Shown here: positions 19,801 to 27,110 of the stretch, one piece after another
How the letters are laid out: each line of letters begins with the position of its first letter
Numbering within the stretch: the stretch's first letter is position 1
Origin: Chitinophagaceae bacterium
Lineage (GTDB): Bacteria; Bacteroidota; Bacteroidia; Chitinophagales; UBA10324
Direction: 5' to 3'
Assembly (NCBI GenBank): GCA_016704325.1
Contig: JADJAG010000004.1
Coordinates: forward strand, 620,001-684,000
Length of the DNA: 64,000 nt
Notes under the pieces: generated by a model
Seen by the model: the letters and a program-made list of their open reading frames with translations, nothing else
Databases searched by the model: none
What the model was told of the DNA's origin: nothing
Program-made: the position numbers and the translations under genes

Positions 19801-20465
19801 GTATCACCGCCCCAAAGCAATTGCAGTTGGGTAATATCTGCTCCGGGATTCAGAATGATATTGTATTCAAACCCAACATTGCTTTTGCTATTGAATAAAT
19901 ATTCTATGTCAATCCCGGGATATACCTCTTTACAAGTAATTTTCTTAAAGGTGCGCGCCTTCCCGTGCAACATACCATAAGTGCAATAACCGGTTGCCTC
20001 TTCTTCCGCCACTATATAACCATTGGGATTTGCATTCAGCCATTCCATGGTAATCACACGATCGGTAATTTTTACCTTTTCATTGATCGCTTCTTCTGTC
20101 ATTCCCCTTTGTTCCATTTCCTCTTTTTCTTCAGCTGACGGACCCTTAATCTTTCTTTGAAGAAAAAGAACTCCCTTAGTGGTTACCAGGGCGGGCATTT
20201 GAAATCCTTCATATCCGTACGCAACCGGACCCATATTTTCATATCCGTTCACCAGGTGCCCATACTGCCCGATATTTTCTATGAATGTGGTTGAAGTGCC
20301 GGTTAAATCTCTTGTTGGTTCTTTTGGATTACCTAATAAGAAACCTGTAAACTGATTGCCGGAGTTGGTTTCAGGTGTAATAACGGGCGGTACTGGTAGT
20401 TGGGCGGATACTATATTAAATCCTGCAACAGCAATTATGCCCCAAATCACTATAGCCTTCAGCAT
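13827..20465 (-). CDS. Giant SprB-repeat adhesin with T9SS sorting domain
   Basis: I place the start at ATG 20465 (the open frame reaches 20519), since it begins MLKAIVIWGIIAVAGFNIVS, a signal peptide. Residues of about 40-320 form an N-terminal domain with FIENIGQYGHLVNGYENMG and ITCKEVYPGIDIEYLF. About 330-730 looks like a beta-propeller. Then follow 17 SprB-type repeats of about 75 residues (pattern C..NG.ITA.G.GG..PL.YSIDG..FQ, then GTYTVTV.DANGC). An Fn3-like segment and a type A T9SS sorting domain (LYPNPAGEYITIV ... FIKNVN) end the protein. SprB is the mobile adhesin of gliding Bacteroidota; this is predicted to be exported by the T9SS and attached to the surface. Each repeat normally has two Cys, likely paired. 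Confidence 0.85.
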   Translation of the reverse strand: MLKAIVIWGIIAVAGFNIVSAQLPVPPVITPETNSGNQFTGFLLGNPKEPTRDLTGTSTTFIENIGQYGHLVNGYENMGPVAYGYEGFQMPALVTTKGVLFLQRKIKGPSAEEKEEMEQRGMTEEAINEKVKITDRVITMEWLNANPNGYIVAEEEATGYCTYGMLHGKARTFKKITCKEVYPGIDIEYLFNSKSNVGFEYNIILNPGADITQLQLLWGGDTRKTLTDKNGDLKISSDLGSFNHSYPVSFYAGDSIRKIGITTLLQEKLLTFQAPGGYDKTKTLVIDPFISATGNLTGTNAGKAKDVDFDYAGNVYVTGGGDGNVYQLAKYNASGVWQWTFNGTLSIPAWTFGIYYGGWVVEKTTGNVYLGQGFNSGTGFKIIRLNTAGLYDNYITTANTSFQEDWKMLWSCNNGSPQILIAGGGTNSNINFGVCTPPSTVLSSLNVTGIPYSTSTGWAQDIADIIIDPVSNDMYTIYGSLYGTPSLSNKIYKNPAPYSGATVSWNVTSGFIAIQEIANRPYMLGMQIENSCNVFGINSTYLFYWDGKNLKAINKATGAGVGTALSIAGNTQLMSGGIIADECNNIFIGSTNGTIKVYKFNGSTFDDAANPDISISGFSTKSVYDLAFDEAKTLLYASGDGFVASFDISSYNCASTSYTITPSPNCATASVTTSISPAPPSGSVVTYNLYIGSNLVATNSTGTFTGLTPGITYTIVAFINQTCSGTSTTADFFLPGPALTVNSTNTLCGSNTGSISASGTGGSLPYTYSIDGFTFQGTGSFTNLGAGVYTVTIKDAGGCSTTSTVTIINSNGPSLTFTKTDALCSSNNGTITANGSGGAPPLEYSIDGSTFQLNNFFTGLSAGTYTLTVKDATGCLNEVVVTIANTGGPTLTATPAATYCNSNNGKITAFATGGTAPLQYSIDGNNFQVSNVFTGLSAGMYTVTVMDANGCISSYTVTIANSAGPTVTATTTAAACGNSNGTITATGSSGTAPLQYSINGITFQSSGYFGGLTAGSYTVTIKDANGCTSTVNTTVSNSNAPTVTATSVSATCNTSNGSVTAIGTGGTAPLTYSINGFTFQGSGLFSGLAPGSYTILVKDALGCIGATIVAVTNTSGPSVTATVTPSSCGANNGIITANGTGGTGLLQYSLNSGTYQVSGIFSGLTTGTYTLTVKDANGCISTITVIMTNASGLSVTASSIATPCSGSDGIITALAAGGVGLLQYSIDGSTFQSSNVFSGLAAGIYTVTVKDANGCSATATVTVTIVFSPTVTTVVTNANCTSSNGIITATGAGGTPPYTYSIDGTNFQSSNVITGLAPGTYTVTVMDAAGCTGTTSATIINVGAGPPPSIIIVKADNIPCDDSGDLGEIKVTGSGGTGPYEFSFEGGPFDNEDNWDIDSAGTYSVTIMDANGCTTTIEITISVDVAPGLTAVVTNSACGSSTGIIVASGSGGVPPYKYSLDGGAFQSSGTFTGLAPGTYTITIKDDEGDCKPSITVTVLSIGGPTVTLVKTDATCGLINGTITATGIGNAPLTYSLNNGAFQSGNVFSGLNAGTYTVLIKDAIGCLGAAIVTISAFSVPSVNAVATGTSCGLVNGTITANGSGGSGTLQYSLNGTTYQTSTVFTGLAAGSYTVWVVDPNGCFATSTITVTATSLPVLTAYGIPASCGSNNGSITGTGSGGTSPYQYSIDGFTFQSSSSFSGLAAGAYTLTIKDQNDCQNTTIVNIPNLNAPTLVTSTSSAKCGNANGTITGTGSGGTPPLQYSIDGINFQSSGIFNGVVAGIYTVTVEDANGCITTKLVDVANIAGPSTLTATVAAATCGNNNGKITAAASGGTGALTYSLDGTTYQAGTVFTPLASGTYTLWVKDNNGCTKTLTVTIPNLEGPLLTTTTSPSTCYANDGTITANATGGTVAITYNKDGGAYQSGNIFTGLAPGDYVINAKDANGCISTATVTVGALAGPSIAAVTSSSGCGDGAITATGSGGNPGYEYSIDGVNFQTSNVFDCLPEGTYTVTVMDANGCLSTIVVDVTNVLPVSLLYFTAHTVKNVVVLDWSTDSEFNNDYFTVEKSNQETSFKPIDTVDGAGNSLVPHFYAAYDEHPFGGMNYYRLKQTDFNGNYKYSNVVSAELASTFYFHLYPNPAGEYITIVTDQVFNHIGISDGTGSNLIEFKGEFGNKTVLHLTGLASGTYILKATSGNGSTQSIMFIKNVNDTK

Positions 20466-20826
20466 AAATTTGGGGCAATCAAGAATATTAAATCGGAGAG
20501 AGGTAAAAATGCAGTCCACGTAAAAAGGGATTTGAAATTGAAGATTATCAACTACCTGATTAATTAAGGATCATGCTGCCAACCAAGCTACCTGAAAAAG
20601 GGGAGGGCTTCAATTTTGTTTGACTGAAATGGGAAATAATACGCCTGAAGCAGGTATTTGTTACCCTTTCAAAAAAACAACGGCAATTGTGGAGGAGTTA
20701 ATAGGCCGGAGGATATTATTATAATAAATTATATCTTGACTGAATCCGGGCCTGAAGAATTGAATAGCGACTCAACTTGATAGGAACCGAGAAACCAGGA
20801 TATAGCAATAAAAATTCGTTGATTTA

Positions 20827-21412
20827 TTATTGACCACTCCTTACCTTCTTCCGCATCAGCTTCGGTCCATACCAAAGCCAGAAGCCGGTAACAGATAAAA
20901 GAAGTAAGTGCACTACCCATCACCGTTGTATAAACCAGTTTGATGGGTTCATCATTTGTTCCTAACAATGCGTCGAAGAAGGAACCGTCATGAAGGTCTT
21001 CAATAAAATCACTGTTCCGGCGCTCAATGGATACTACGTCGCCGGTTGCAGCATCGAGTTGTATACCCCAGTAATGATCGGCAAAAACAAATTTTACCAC
21101 ACCCCTGGAAGGCCTTGCATCAATTCGGTCTAAAACAGGTGACAGTTCAGGAGATATGGAGTCATGCAGTACCTGTATCGCTTTTTTATGAAGGGAGTCG
21201 AGGGTGAGCCAGGTTTTTACATCCGTGGAAACTCCTTTCCCGGTAGGAGCAAGTAACAACCCGCCTGAGTTTTTTTTCCAGCCTAAAAGCAAACCGGTGA
21301 CAGCGGTAAAAAAGAAAAATAACACAAGTACTATTGCGACCTTCCGGTGTACTTGCCGGAAATTGCGTAATAATGCTGCCGATGGATTTTTCTTAGGAAT
21401 TAAAGATTGCAT
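20827..21412 (-). pseudogene. PepSY-domain membrane protein, one frameshift near the C-terminus
   Basis: The product begins with a basic segment and a membrane helix (HRKVAIVLVLFFFFTAVTG), followed by a PepSY-like region (FADHYWGIQLDAATGDVVSI) and DLHDGSFFD, typical of PepSY-associated membrane proteins. As given, the frame runs to 20729 with an unlikely tail. Shifting one base near 20917 gives HLLLLSVTGFWLWYGPKLMR, the family's usual second helix ending in GFWLWYGP, with TAA at 20827-20829. This makes a protein of about 195 residues. Such proteins often sit next to TonB receptors for iron or haem, as here, and may help metal reduction or transfer (inference). Confidence 0.7.
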
Positions 21413-21477
21413 AGAGTGTGTTTATTGTAAGGCAATCAATCGTAAATTCAAAAAAAGGTATTCAATGAATGTCAGTT

Positions 21478-21514
21478 AAACTGTTCCGCAATGTTCCGTA
21501 TTGCGGAACAGTTT
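21478..21514. other. Perfect 15-bp-stem hairpin between the TonB receptor and PepSY genes
   Basis: AAACTGTTCCGCAAT (21478-21492) and ATTGCGGAACAGTTT (21500-21514) pair perfectly around the 7-nt loop GTTCCGT, which repeats part of the stem. Both flanking genes are on the minus strand, so it would form in a joint transcript. No T-run follows on the minus strand, which argues against intrinsic termination; an mRNA-stability element or a regulator site are alternatives. Confidence 0.7.
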
Positions 21515-21555
21515 ATCTTCAGATGGGTTGCTGACAAAGCGCCATTGAGATTATC

Positions 21556-23778
21556 TTAAAAGTTAGCCCTTACTGCTACAATAAAATTTCTTCCCGGCGC
21601 ACTGATACCGGATGCAAATACCCTGTAGTTGGCATCCAGTATGTTTTCACAGGCTCCTTGTATCAGCAGGTTTTTGTTGAGCTGATATTGAAGTCTCAGG
21701 TTCAAGGTCCACCAGGCCGGCATGCCTTCCGGTGTGGCATATTGCTCATTGTCTTCACCACCTCCATTGTAATCTTCAATATGTTTCCATCCATTGTAAT
21801 TGGCAAATAGCTCCGCACGCATGCCTTTATACCGATAGATCACACTCGTTTTTCCAAGTAATGGGGGGATATGATCCAGTGGCTCATTACCATCATCTTC
21901 TACAATTTCGCCTTTTGTATAGGTTAGGGTACTTATTAAAGAAAAATTATCATTGATGTCGGCAAACAGGTTGGCATTCGCTCCATACAAATAAGCTTTC
22001 TGCTTGTTTTGATTGGCAAGCACTTCACTGTATTCCCCGTCATATAAAATGGAATCTTCCCCGTTATAAGTGAAGTGATCTGTAACAATAGCGTCACGCA
22101 GTAAAGTACCGAATACTACCACTTCCATCTTTACTTTATTGCTGAATATCTTCGAAACATTCAGGTCAACATTAAAAGTTTTCTCCGGCTTCAGGTCTTC
22201 ATTAGGTACCACTACACTGCCCGGTGCTGATTCAAAAACCTTAGCAAGGTCATCCACGTTGGGCGCACGAAAGCCGGTGGAACTGAGTAAGGAAACCCTC
22301 CAGTTCGATTCTCCATTCCATATGGCACCCAACGATCCGCTGATCGGAAAGCTCGACTGTTCAATTTCATCAAATGGGAAATCAAAGAATTCTTTGTTGA
22401 CGAATACAGCATGCAGTGTCACATATTCAAACCTTAAACCTCCTGTCATTACCCACTGATCATCAATTTTCCACGTGTTGGTGGCATACAGGCCTATGTT
22501 GTTCATGGTATTATCACCATCAGGATAGCGGGTGTCGAGCGGGCTGATTTCGCCGGTAACAATATCAGTTTCATCAGCAATTGACTGAAGGCTGTTGAAT
22601 TGTCCCTGCAGTCCAATACGCAAATCATTTCGCTCGGTTTTCTTTCTTGCATCCAGGTAATAGCCGAATACGCCCACCTGTTCCGTTCGGTTCTGCAAAC
22701 CAGTACGGTCAAACCGCCGCTGATGCCGGCTTTCTTCAATGTACTGATAGCTCAGGCCTGCTCGGTAGCCATTGAAGAATCCATCAAGATTTTCCAGATG
22801 AAGTTCATAAGAAGCCAGTGTGCGCAATTGCGGGCCATAATACCATTCTGCATTCCGCAGCCCTTCTCCATCAGGATCGGTGAGCCGGTCATAACGGGGT
22901 ACATCTGAAGAGTTGGAGAGTTGCAGGTTGAGCACATGATGTACATGATCATTTTGTTTGAAAAGAAATTTTTGAATGATATCATACTGCGAATAGCCAG
23001 AAAAAACTTGCTTGTAGATGTTATCATTCTTCACCAGGGAATCTTTTCCATTGATGCGTTCAACATAAAAGGGGCGAAGCCATATGCTATCTGCCGTACC
23101 GTTCAGGTTCTTTCCCTGCTTCAGATCATCGAAGTCAGAAAAGCTGATTGAGGTCAGTGAGGCCAGTTTTCCGCCGCCGATGTTAAAATCCACATGGCCT
23201 GTTTTTTCATTACTGGCAGAAGCATAACGAATAAAGGCATTTGCATTAATGTTCATCTCACCGGACAAAGCGCTCAGCGATGGATTTTTAGTATGCAGGT
23301 GAATCACTCCACCCAGCGCATCACTTCCATAAACGGTAGAGGAAGGACCGAAAAGTATTTCAGTACGTTGCAGGATTGATGGATCCATGGTGATGATGTT
23401 TTGCAGGTGGCCTGCCCGGTAAATGATATTGTTCAGCCTCACATTGTCTATCATCAATAAGACCCTGCTTGCTTCAAAACCCCGTATAACAGGACTTCCA
23501 CCACCTTGCTGCGATTTTTGAACGAGTACCTGCCCGGTGCCTGCCACCATCTCCGCGGCAGTAGCAGGATTGGAATTTTGTATCTGTTTCGCCGTGATGG
23601 ATTCCACCTGTTGCGAGACGTACTTCTTTTCCTCTGGTACGAGATTGGCTGATACGATGGTTTCATCCAGCTCAATTACACGTTCAGCGTATGTAGTGTC
23701 TTCTTCCACAGTTTGTGCTGCAACAAGCAACACCTGTAGATGGATTTGAATGAAAAGTAAAACAAGAATGTGTTTCAT
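21556..23778 (-). CDS. TonB-dependent outer-membrane receptor
   Basis: The 740-residue product has a signal peptide (MKHILVLLFIQIHLQVLLVAA), a plug domain at about 45-160 (IQNSNPATAAEMVAGTGQVL, VIRGFEASRVLLMIDNVRLN, GPSSTVYGSDALGGVI) and a C-terminal beta-barrel ending in an aromatic residue (IVAVRANF), as outer-membrane barrels do. It lacks the N-terminal carboxypeptidase-like domain common in SusC-type proteins, so it is more likely a siderophore, haem or metal receptor than a glycan importer. The adjacent PepSY gene fits iron or haem uptake (inference). The substrate cannot be read from the sequence. Confidence 0.9.
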   Translation of the reverse strand: MKHILVLLFIQIHLQVLLVAAQTVEEDTTYAERVIELDETIVSANLVPEEKKYVSQQVESITAKQIQNSNPATAAEMVAGTGQVLVQKSQQGGGSPVIRGFEASRVLLMIDNVRLNNIIYRAGHLQNIITMDPSILQRTEILFGPSSTVYGSDALGGVIHLHTKNPSLSALSGEMNINANAFIRYASASNEKTGHVDFNIGGGKLASLTSISFSDFDDLKQGKNLNGTADSIWLRPFYVERINGKDSLVKNDNIYKQVFSGYSQYDIIQKFLFKQNDHVHHVLNLQLSNSSDVPRYDRLTDPDGEGLRNAEWYYGPQLRTLASYELHLENLDGFFNGYRAGLSYQYIEESRHQRRFDRTGLQNRTEQVGVFGYYLDARKKTERNDLRIGLQGQFNSLQSIADETDIVTGEISPLDTRYPDGDNTMNNIGLYATNTWKIDDQWVMTGGLRFEYVTLHAVFVNKEFFDFPFDEIEQSSFPISGSLGAIWNGESNWRVSLLSSTGFRAPNVDDLAKVFESAPGSVVVPNEDLKPEKTFNVDLNVSKIFSNKVKMEVVVFGTLLRDAIVTDHFTYNGEDSILYDGEYSEVLANQNKQKAYLYGANANLFADINDNFSLISTLTYTKGEIVEDDGNEPLDHIPPLLGKTSVIYRYKGMRAELFANYNGWKHIEDYNGGGEDNEQYATPEGMPAWWTLNLRLQYQLNKNLLIQGACENILDANYRVFASGISAPGRNFIVAVRANF

Positions 23779-24156
23779 AACGATGGAAGCTAAGGATAAA
23801 ATTATCTGTCATTATGCAATACAGGCAGGCAATAAATAAAATGCACGCCTTAAAAGCTTACGAGACTATTCCGAAAAAATGAATTGTATAAGCTCGTTCA
23901 AATAACCTACCATGTTTAGGAGAAGCATTCATCTTGCAGAAAAAGCGCAGTGATTACCACTACCTTAAAACTGCTGCAATTAATCCCTGCAACTCTGTTA
24001 TTTTATGCAGCGAAAACACATGTGGGCGCAAAAGAAAAATGCAATGGGTAACAAGTTGGCGATTAGGCGATTCTTTACAATCAACCACATTTTCAAATAA
24101 TTAAACCACTGGAGATCAAAATGAATCTCCGCTACAAAAGCCTTACAGCAGGTAGG
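23779..24156. other. Intergenic region, 378 bp, no supported feature
   Basis: This stretch lies upstream of the TonB receptor gene. Both strands were read; I see no convincing gene, RNA, or long inverted repeat. It presumably contains the receptor promoter, but I found no clear TTG...TAnnTTTG pair. Confidence 0.4.
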
Positions 24157-24696
24157 TTATGTGAGTATAACAAGAGTTTTCGGAGGCGGATACAGCCGCG
24201 AAGATGCCGGAGGTTGATAAATGCATAATTTGTAGATGAAAATCATAGATACCTCCTGACGATAAAATTCGTTTTGCGGGCAGGAAGTCAAAAAGGCACC
24301 TTGCAAAAACTTCAGGAGGGAAGCCGTGTTATTCCCGGTTGGCGAAGAACTATTGGAAGTTTGATTTCCTGATAAGTACTTTCCAAATTCACTGATGAGT
24401 TTTTTCTCTCTGTCATCCCGGATGCAGCAAACTTTCACCATTGCTCCATCATGCTGAATACTCACGATATCATACATTTTGCCTTCAAATAAAAATTCGT
24501 GAGCGTCTACCATCAGTTCATCGAGCTCACCGGAAGAGAAAACAAAATTTTCATACTGGTCGGTAAATTTTCCGGAACGGATCAATTGCTTCATCTCCGT
24601 TTTAATCTGCCGTTGACTTACCAGGAAAACAAAGTAATAGCCTGCTATATAACATAGCGTAATTGAAAGCAATACGGTGACGGCCAGGTTTTTCAA
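24157..24696 (-). CDS. Hypothetical single-pass membrane protein
   Basis: The 179-residue product has one N-terminal hydrophobic helix (VTVLLSITLCYIAGYYFVFL). A soluble part follows with HEFLFEGKMYDIVSIQHDGA and VKVCCIRDDREKKLI. Small proteins with this F.WEGKMYD pattern are common in Bacteroidota near metal-uptake genes, but I know no function. The C-terminal 60 residues, beyond a Ser/Asn-rich patch, show no structure I recognise. It lies between the TonB receptor and yicC on the same strand, with a 378-bp gap to the former. Confidence 0.6.
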   Translation of the reverse strand: MKNLAVTVLLSITLCYIAGYYFVFLVSQRQIKTEMKQLIRSGKFTDQYENFVFSSGELDELMVDAHEFLFEGKMYDIVSIQHDGAMVKVCCIRDDREKKLISEFGKYLSGNQTSNSSSPTGNNTASLLKFLQGAFLTSCPQNEFYRQEVSMIFIYKLCIYQPPASSRLYPPPKTLVILT

Positions 24697-24766
24697 AGCA
24701 GTGAATATTCAAATTTAGCAGTAAATTCGGAAATAGCTTTTTTATTGTGGAAGCAGGTTATCCCGG

Positions 24767-25639
24767 TTACAGTACATTCAACAGCTGCTCCTTAATTTTT
24801 TCCAATTCATCTTTCATTTGAACTACCAGTTTCTGAATCGCAGCATGGTTAGCTTTTGAACCCAATGTATTGATCTCGCGCCCCATTTCCTGCGAAATAA
24901 AATTCAGTTTTCTGCCATTGGAATCATTTTCCTTCATCACTTTTAAAAAATAGTCACAGTGGCTTCTAAGCCTCACTTTCTCTTCCGTAAAATCCATGCG
25001 TTCCAGGTAATAGATTAACTCCTGTTCAAAGCGGTTTCTGTCGTACTCCTCTGAAGATACCAACTCCGTCAGTTGGTTGCGTAATCGGCTCTTGATGGAT
25101 TCCAAACGTTCTTTCTCAAATGCTTCTACCTGTTCCAGCAGGGAAAGGATGGTGGACACATTACCGGTAAAAATCTGTTCCAGGCCTTCTCCGTCTTTGA
25201 TACGAAAAAGCCGCAGGTCTTCCACTGCGTCACGCAATACTTCTAGCATAGGCGCGAGATCTTCCTCTGAATAATTAGTCTTATCTGTATTGATCACCTC
25301 AGGCAATTGTATTACCATCTGCAGCAGGTTTTTTTTGTCTGCTTTCAATTGCTTTGAAAGGGTTTTCAATTCCTCGTAGTAACGAATAAAAAGTTCTTTG
25401 TTGATCGAAACGTTTTTATCATCACCTGCAGTTTCAACCGAAATGAAAAGGTCAATTTTTCCACGGTGCAATTTTTCAGTCACCAGGTTTCTCACTTCTA
25501 TTTCTTTATCCTTGAGTGAGAATGGTAGCCTGAGATTGATATCCAGGAATTTGCTATTCAGCGACCTGATCTCTGCTTTAAGTGTTGTTCCATTCAAGGT
25601 AAGTTGTGCCTTACCATAACCGGTCATTGATTGAATCAT
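24767..25639 (-). CDS. yicC: YicC/YloC family endoribonuclease
   Basis: The 290-residue product begins MIQSMTGYGKAQLT, the signature of the YicC family, and contains IRSLNSKFLDINLRLP and the conserved C-terminal block GRKLNFISQEMGREINTLGS. Length fits the family (about 290). YicC-type proteins are hexameric endoribonucleases active on structured RNA, including small RNAs, in E. coli and B. subtilis; the role here is inferred by family. Many Bacteroidota have gmk and nadD next to yicC; neither is present here. Confidence 0.92.
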   Translation of the reverse strand: MIQSMTGYGKAQLTLNGTTLKAEIRSLNSKFLDINLRLPFSLKDKEIEVRNLVTEKLHRGKIDLFISVETAGDDKNVSINKELFIRYYEELKTLSKQLKADKKNLLQMVIQLPEVINTDKTNYSEEDLAPMLEVLRDAVEDLRLFRIKDGEGLEQIFTGNVSTILSLLEQVEAFEKERLESIKSRLRNQLTELVSSEEYDRNRFEQELIYYLERMDFTEEKVRLRSHCDYFLKVMKENDSNGRKLNFISQEMGREINTLGSKANHAAIQKLVVQMKDELEKIKEQLLNVL

Positions 25640-25743
25640 ATTATTTTTTGAAGTTGAATGTATTGTTTCTATTTATGCTAATTTTTTATACCGACAACAA
25701 AATCAAAAATTCACCAAGCTGCAAGTAGTACCTGTTGATGATT

Positions 25744-26652
25744 TTATGTTTTGCTCTGTGCATCGGCATTGTTTGTATTTTTTAAGCTCACCAGGTAAAC
25801 ACCTGAAAAAATCAATAGGGTGGCGATGATCTTTATCAACGGGTATTCATCCCTGTTCAGCAGCAAAGCAAAAATGGTTGCCAACGCGGGTTGAAGATAG
25901 ATATATATGCCCACAACAGATGGCGTAGCATGTTGCATAGCCATGGTGTTAAGCAGATAGGCGAAGAAAGTAGTGAAGAGAACGATAAAGGCTAATTCTA
26001 TCCAGAGCGGGTAGGTGAATTGTTGCCAGTCTATAGCTGAAAACTCATTCCATCCTACAGGTACCACAATCAGCCATCCAAAAAAGAAAACCCAGGTAAT
26101 TACCGTTAGCGGATGGTATTTGCTCATGAGCGGTTTCACAATTACGAGGTAGATGGCATAAGAGGCAGCATTAACGAGTACAAGGATATCACCTGTTGTC
26201 TGCCCGGAACCCCGTGTAAATTCACTGCCTGAAAGTATAACTAGTACGGCACCAATAGCTCCAAGCAGTACACCGGCAATTTTCAGCATCGTAATTTTCT
26301 CATCGTGAAAAATTCCTGACAAAATCAGTATCAGGATAGGTGTGGTCGTCATCATCAGCGAAGCGTTGATTGGCGTAGTGATACTGAGTCCTTTGAAAAA
26401 AAGCAGTTGGTTAATTGCTACGCCAAATAAACCACAGAGCATCAGCAATCCAATATCAGCGCGCTTAATTTTTTCTTTGATGAAGAAAAATTGAAAGATC
26501 AGAAACAGCAGCAAGGCCACAGTTACACGTATAACGATTGCACCATATGGCTGTATGTATTGCGGTACTACATCTTTGGCTATCGTGAAACTCAGGGCAT
26601 AAATGAGGTTTACGATAAAGAGGTAAAGGTGTGTACGGAATTGGACAGTCAT
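25744..26652 (-). CDS. EamA/DMT-family transporter
   Basis: The 302-residue product has about ten hydrophobic helices in two EamA halves. Recognisable pieces are LIYALSFTIAKDVVPQYIQP near the N-terminus and GVAINQLLFFKGLSITTPIN, typical of DMT-superfamily exporters. The second half ends ATPSVVGIYIYLQPALATIF. It should be an inner-membrane exporter of metabolites such as amino acids; the substrate is unknown. It is followed at 105 bp by yicC on the same strand, and its start region faces a repeat-rich gap. Confidence 0.9.
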   Translation of the reverse strand: MTVQFRTHLYLFIVNLIYALSFTIAKDVVPQYIQPYGAIVIRVTVALLLFLIFQFFFIKEKIKRADIGLLMLCGLFGVAINQLLFFKGLSITTPINASLMMTTTPILILILSGIFHDEKITMLKIAGVLLGAIGAVLVILSGSEFTRGSGQTTGDILVLVNAASYAIYLVIVKPLMSKYHPLTVITWVFFFGWLIVVPVGWNEFSAIDWQQFTYPLWIELAFIVLFTTFFAYLLNTMAMQHATPSVVGIYIYLQPALATIFALLLNRDEYPLIKIIATLLIFSGVYLVSLKNTNNADAQSKT

Positions 26653-26819
26653 AGGGCTGGCAAAACTACCTGTATAAATTTAAAAACAATCAGATTGCTG
26701 AATGAATGGAAAGATTTAAGAGGGCTCACGTCCTGATGATAATCATTTCATTATAAGATGAGGAAGCAGTACGCTAAAATTAATGCAAGTGTTGGTAGCA
26801 GCAGTTACTTCACTCAAAT

Positions 26820-27046
26820 GGGTGTACGATATCGTTTAGCTTGTTAAGCAATGGTTAGGTCCCGCCAGCCATGTAATTTCAATTGAATATTGAGTGTTGA
26901 ATATTCAATATTTCAACACTCAATATTCAATTTCCAATTAGTCGTACACCCCTCAAATGTGATCGGCTTCGCCGCAGCAATTTAACCATTTAACAATTTA
27001 GCCCACCAACCTTTGCTTTACAAGATGAACGAATTGTCGTACACCC
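26820..27046. repeat. Intergenic repeat cluster: GTCGTACACCC motifs, a long palindrome and octamers
   Basis: The 458-bp gap 26653-27110 has no supported gene. It holds GTCGTACACCC at 26941-26951 and 27036-27046 and the inverted form GGGTGTACGA at 26820-26829. Between them lies a perfect palindrome with 21-bp arms (26881-26901 and 26912-26932, TTGAATATTGAGTGTTGAA and its complement) around a 10-bp loop. An octamer array, CAATTTAA, CCATTTAA, CAATTTAG, spans 26978-27001. A related element with both motifs is at 47538-47627. Confidence 0.7.
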
Positions 27047-27110
27047 CCGAGCAGTCCTCAGCCCACTATCAAGCATCTATATCGTAATTTGCATTGTGTA
27101 AAAAATTCAG

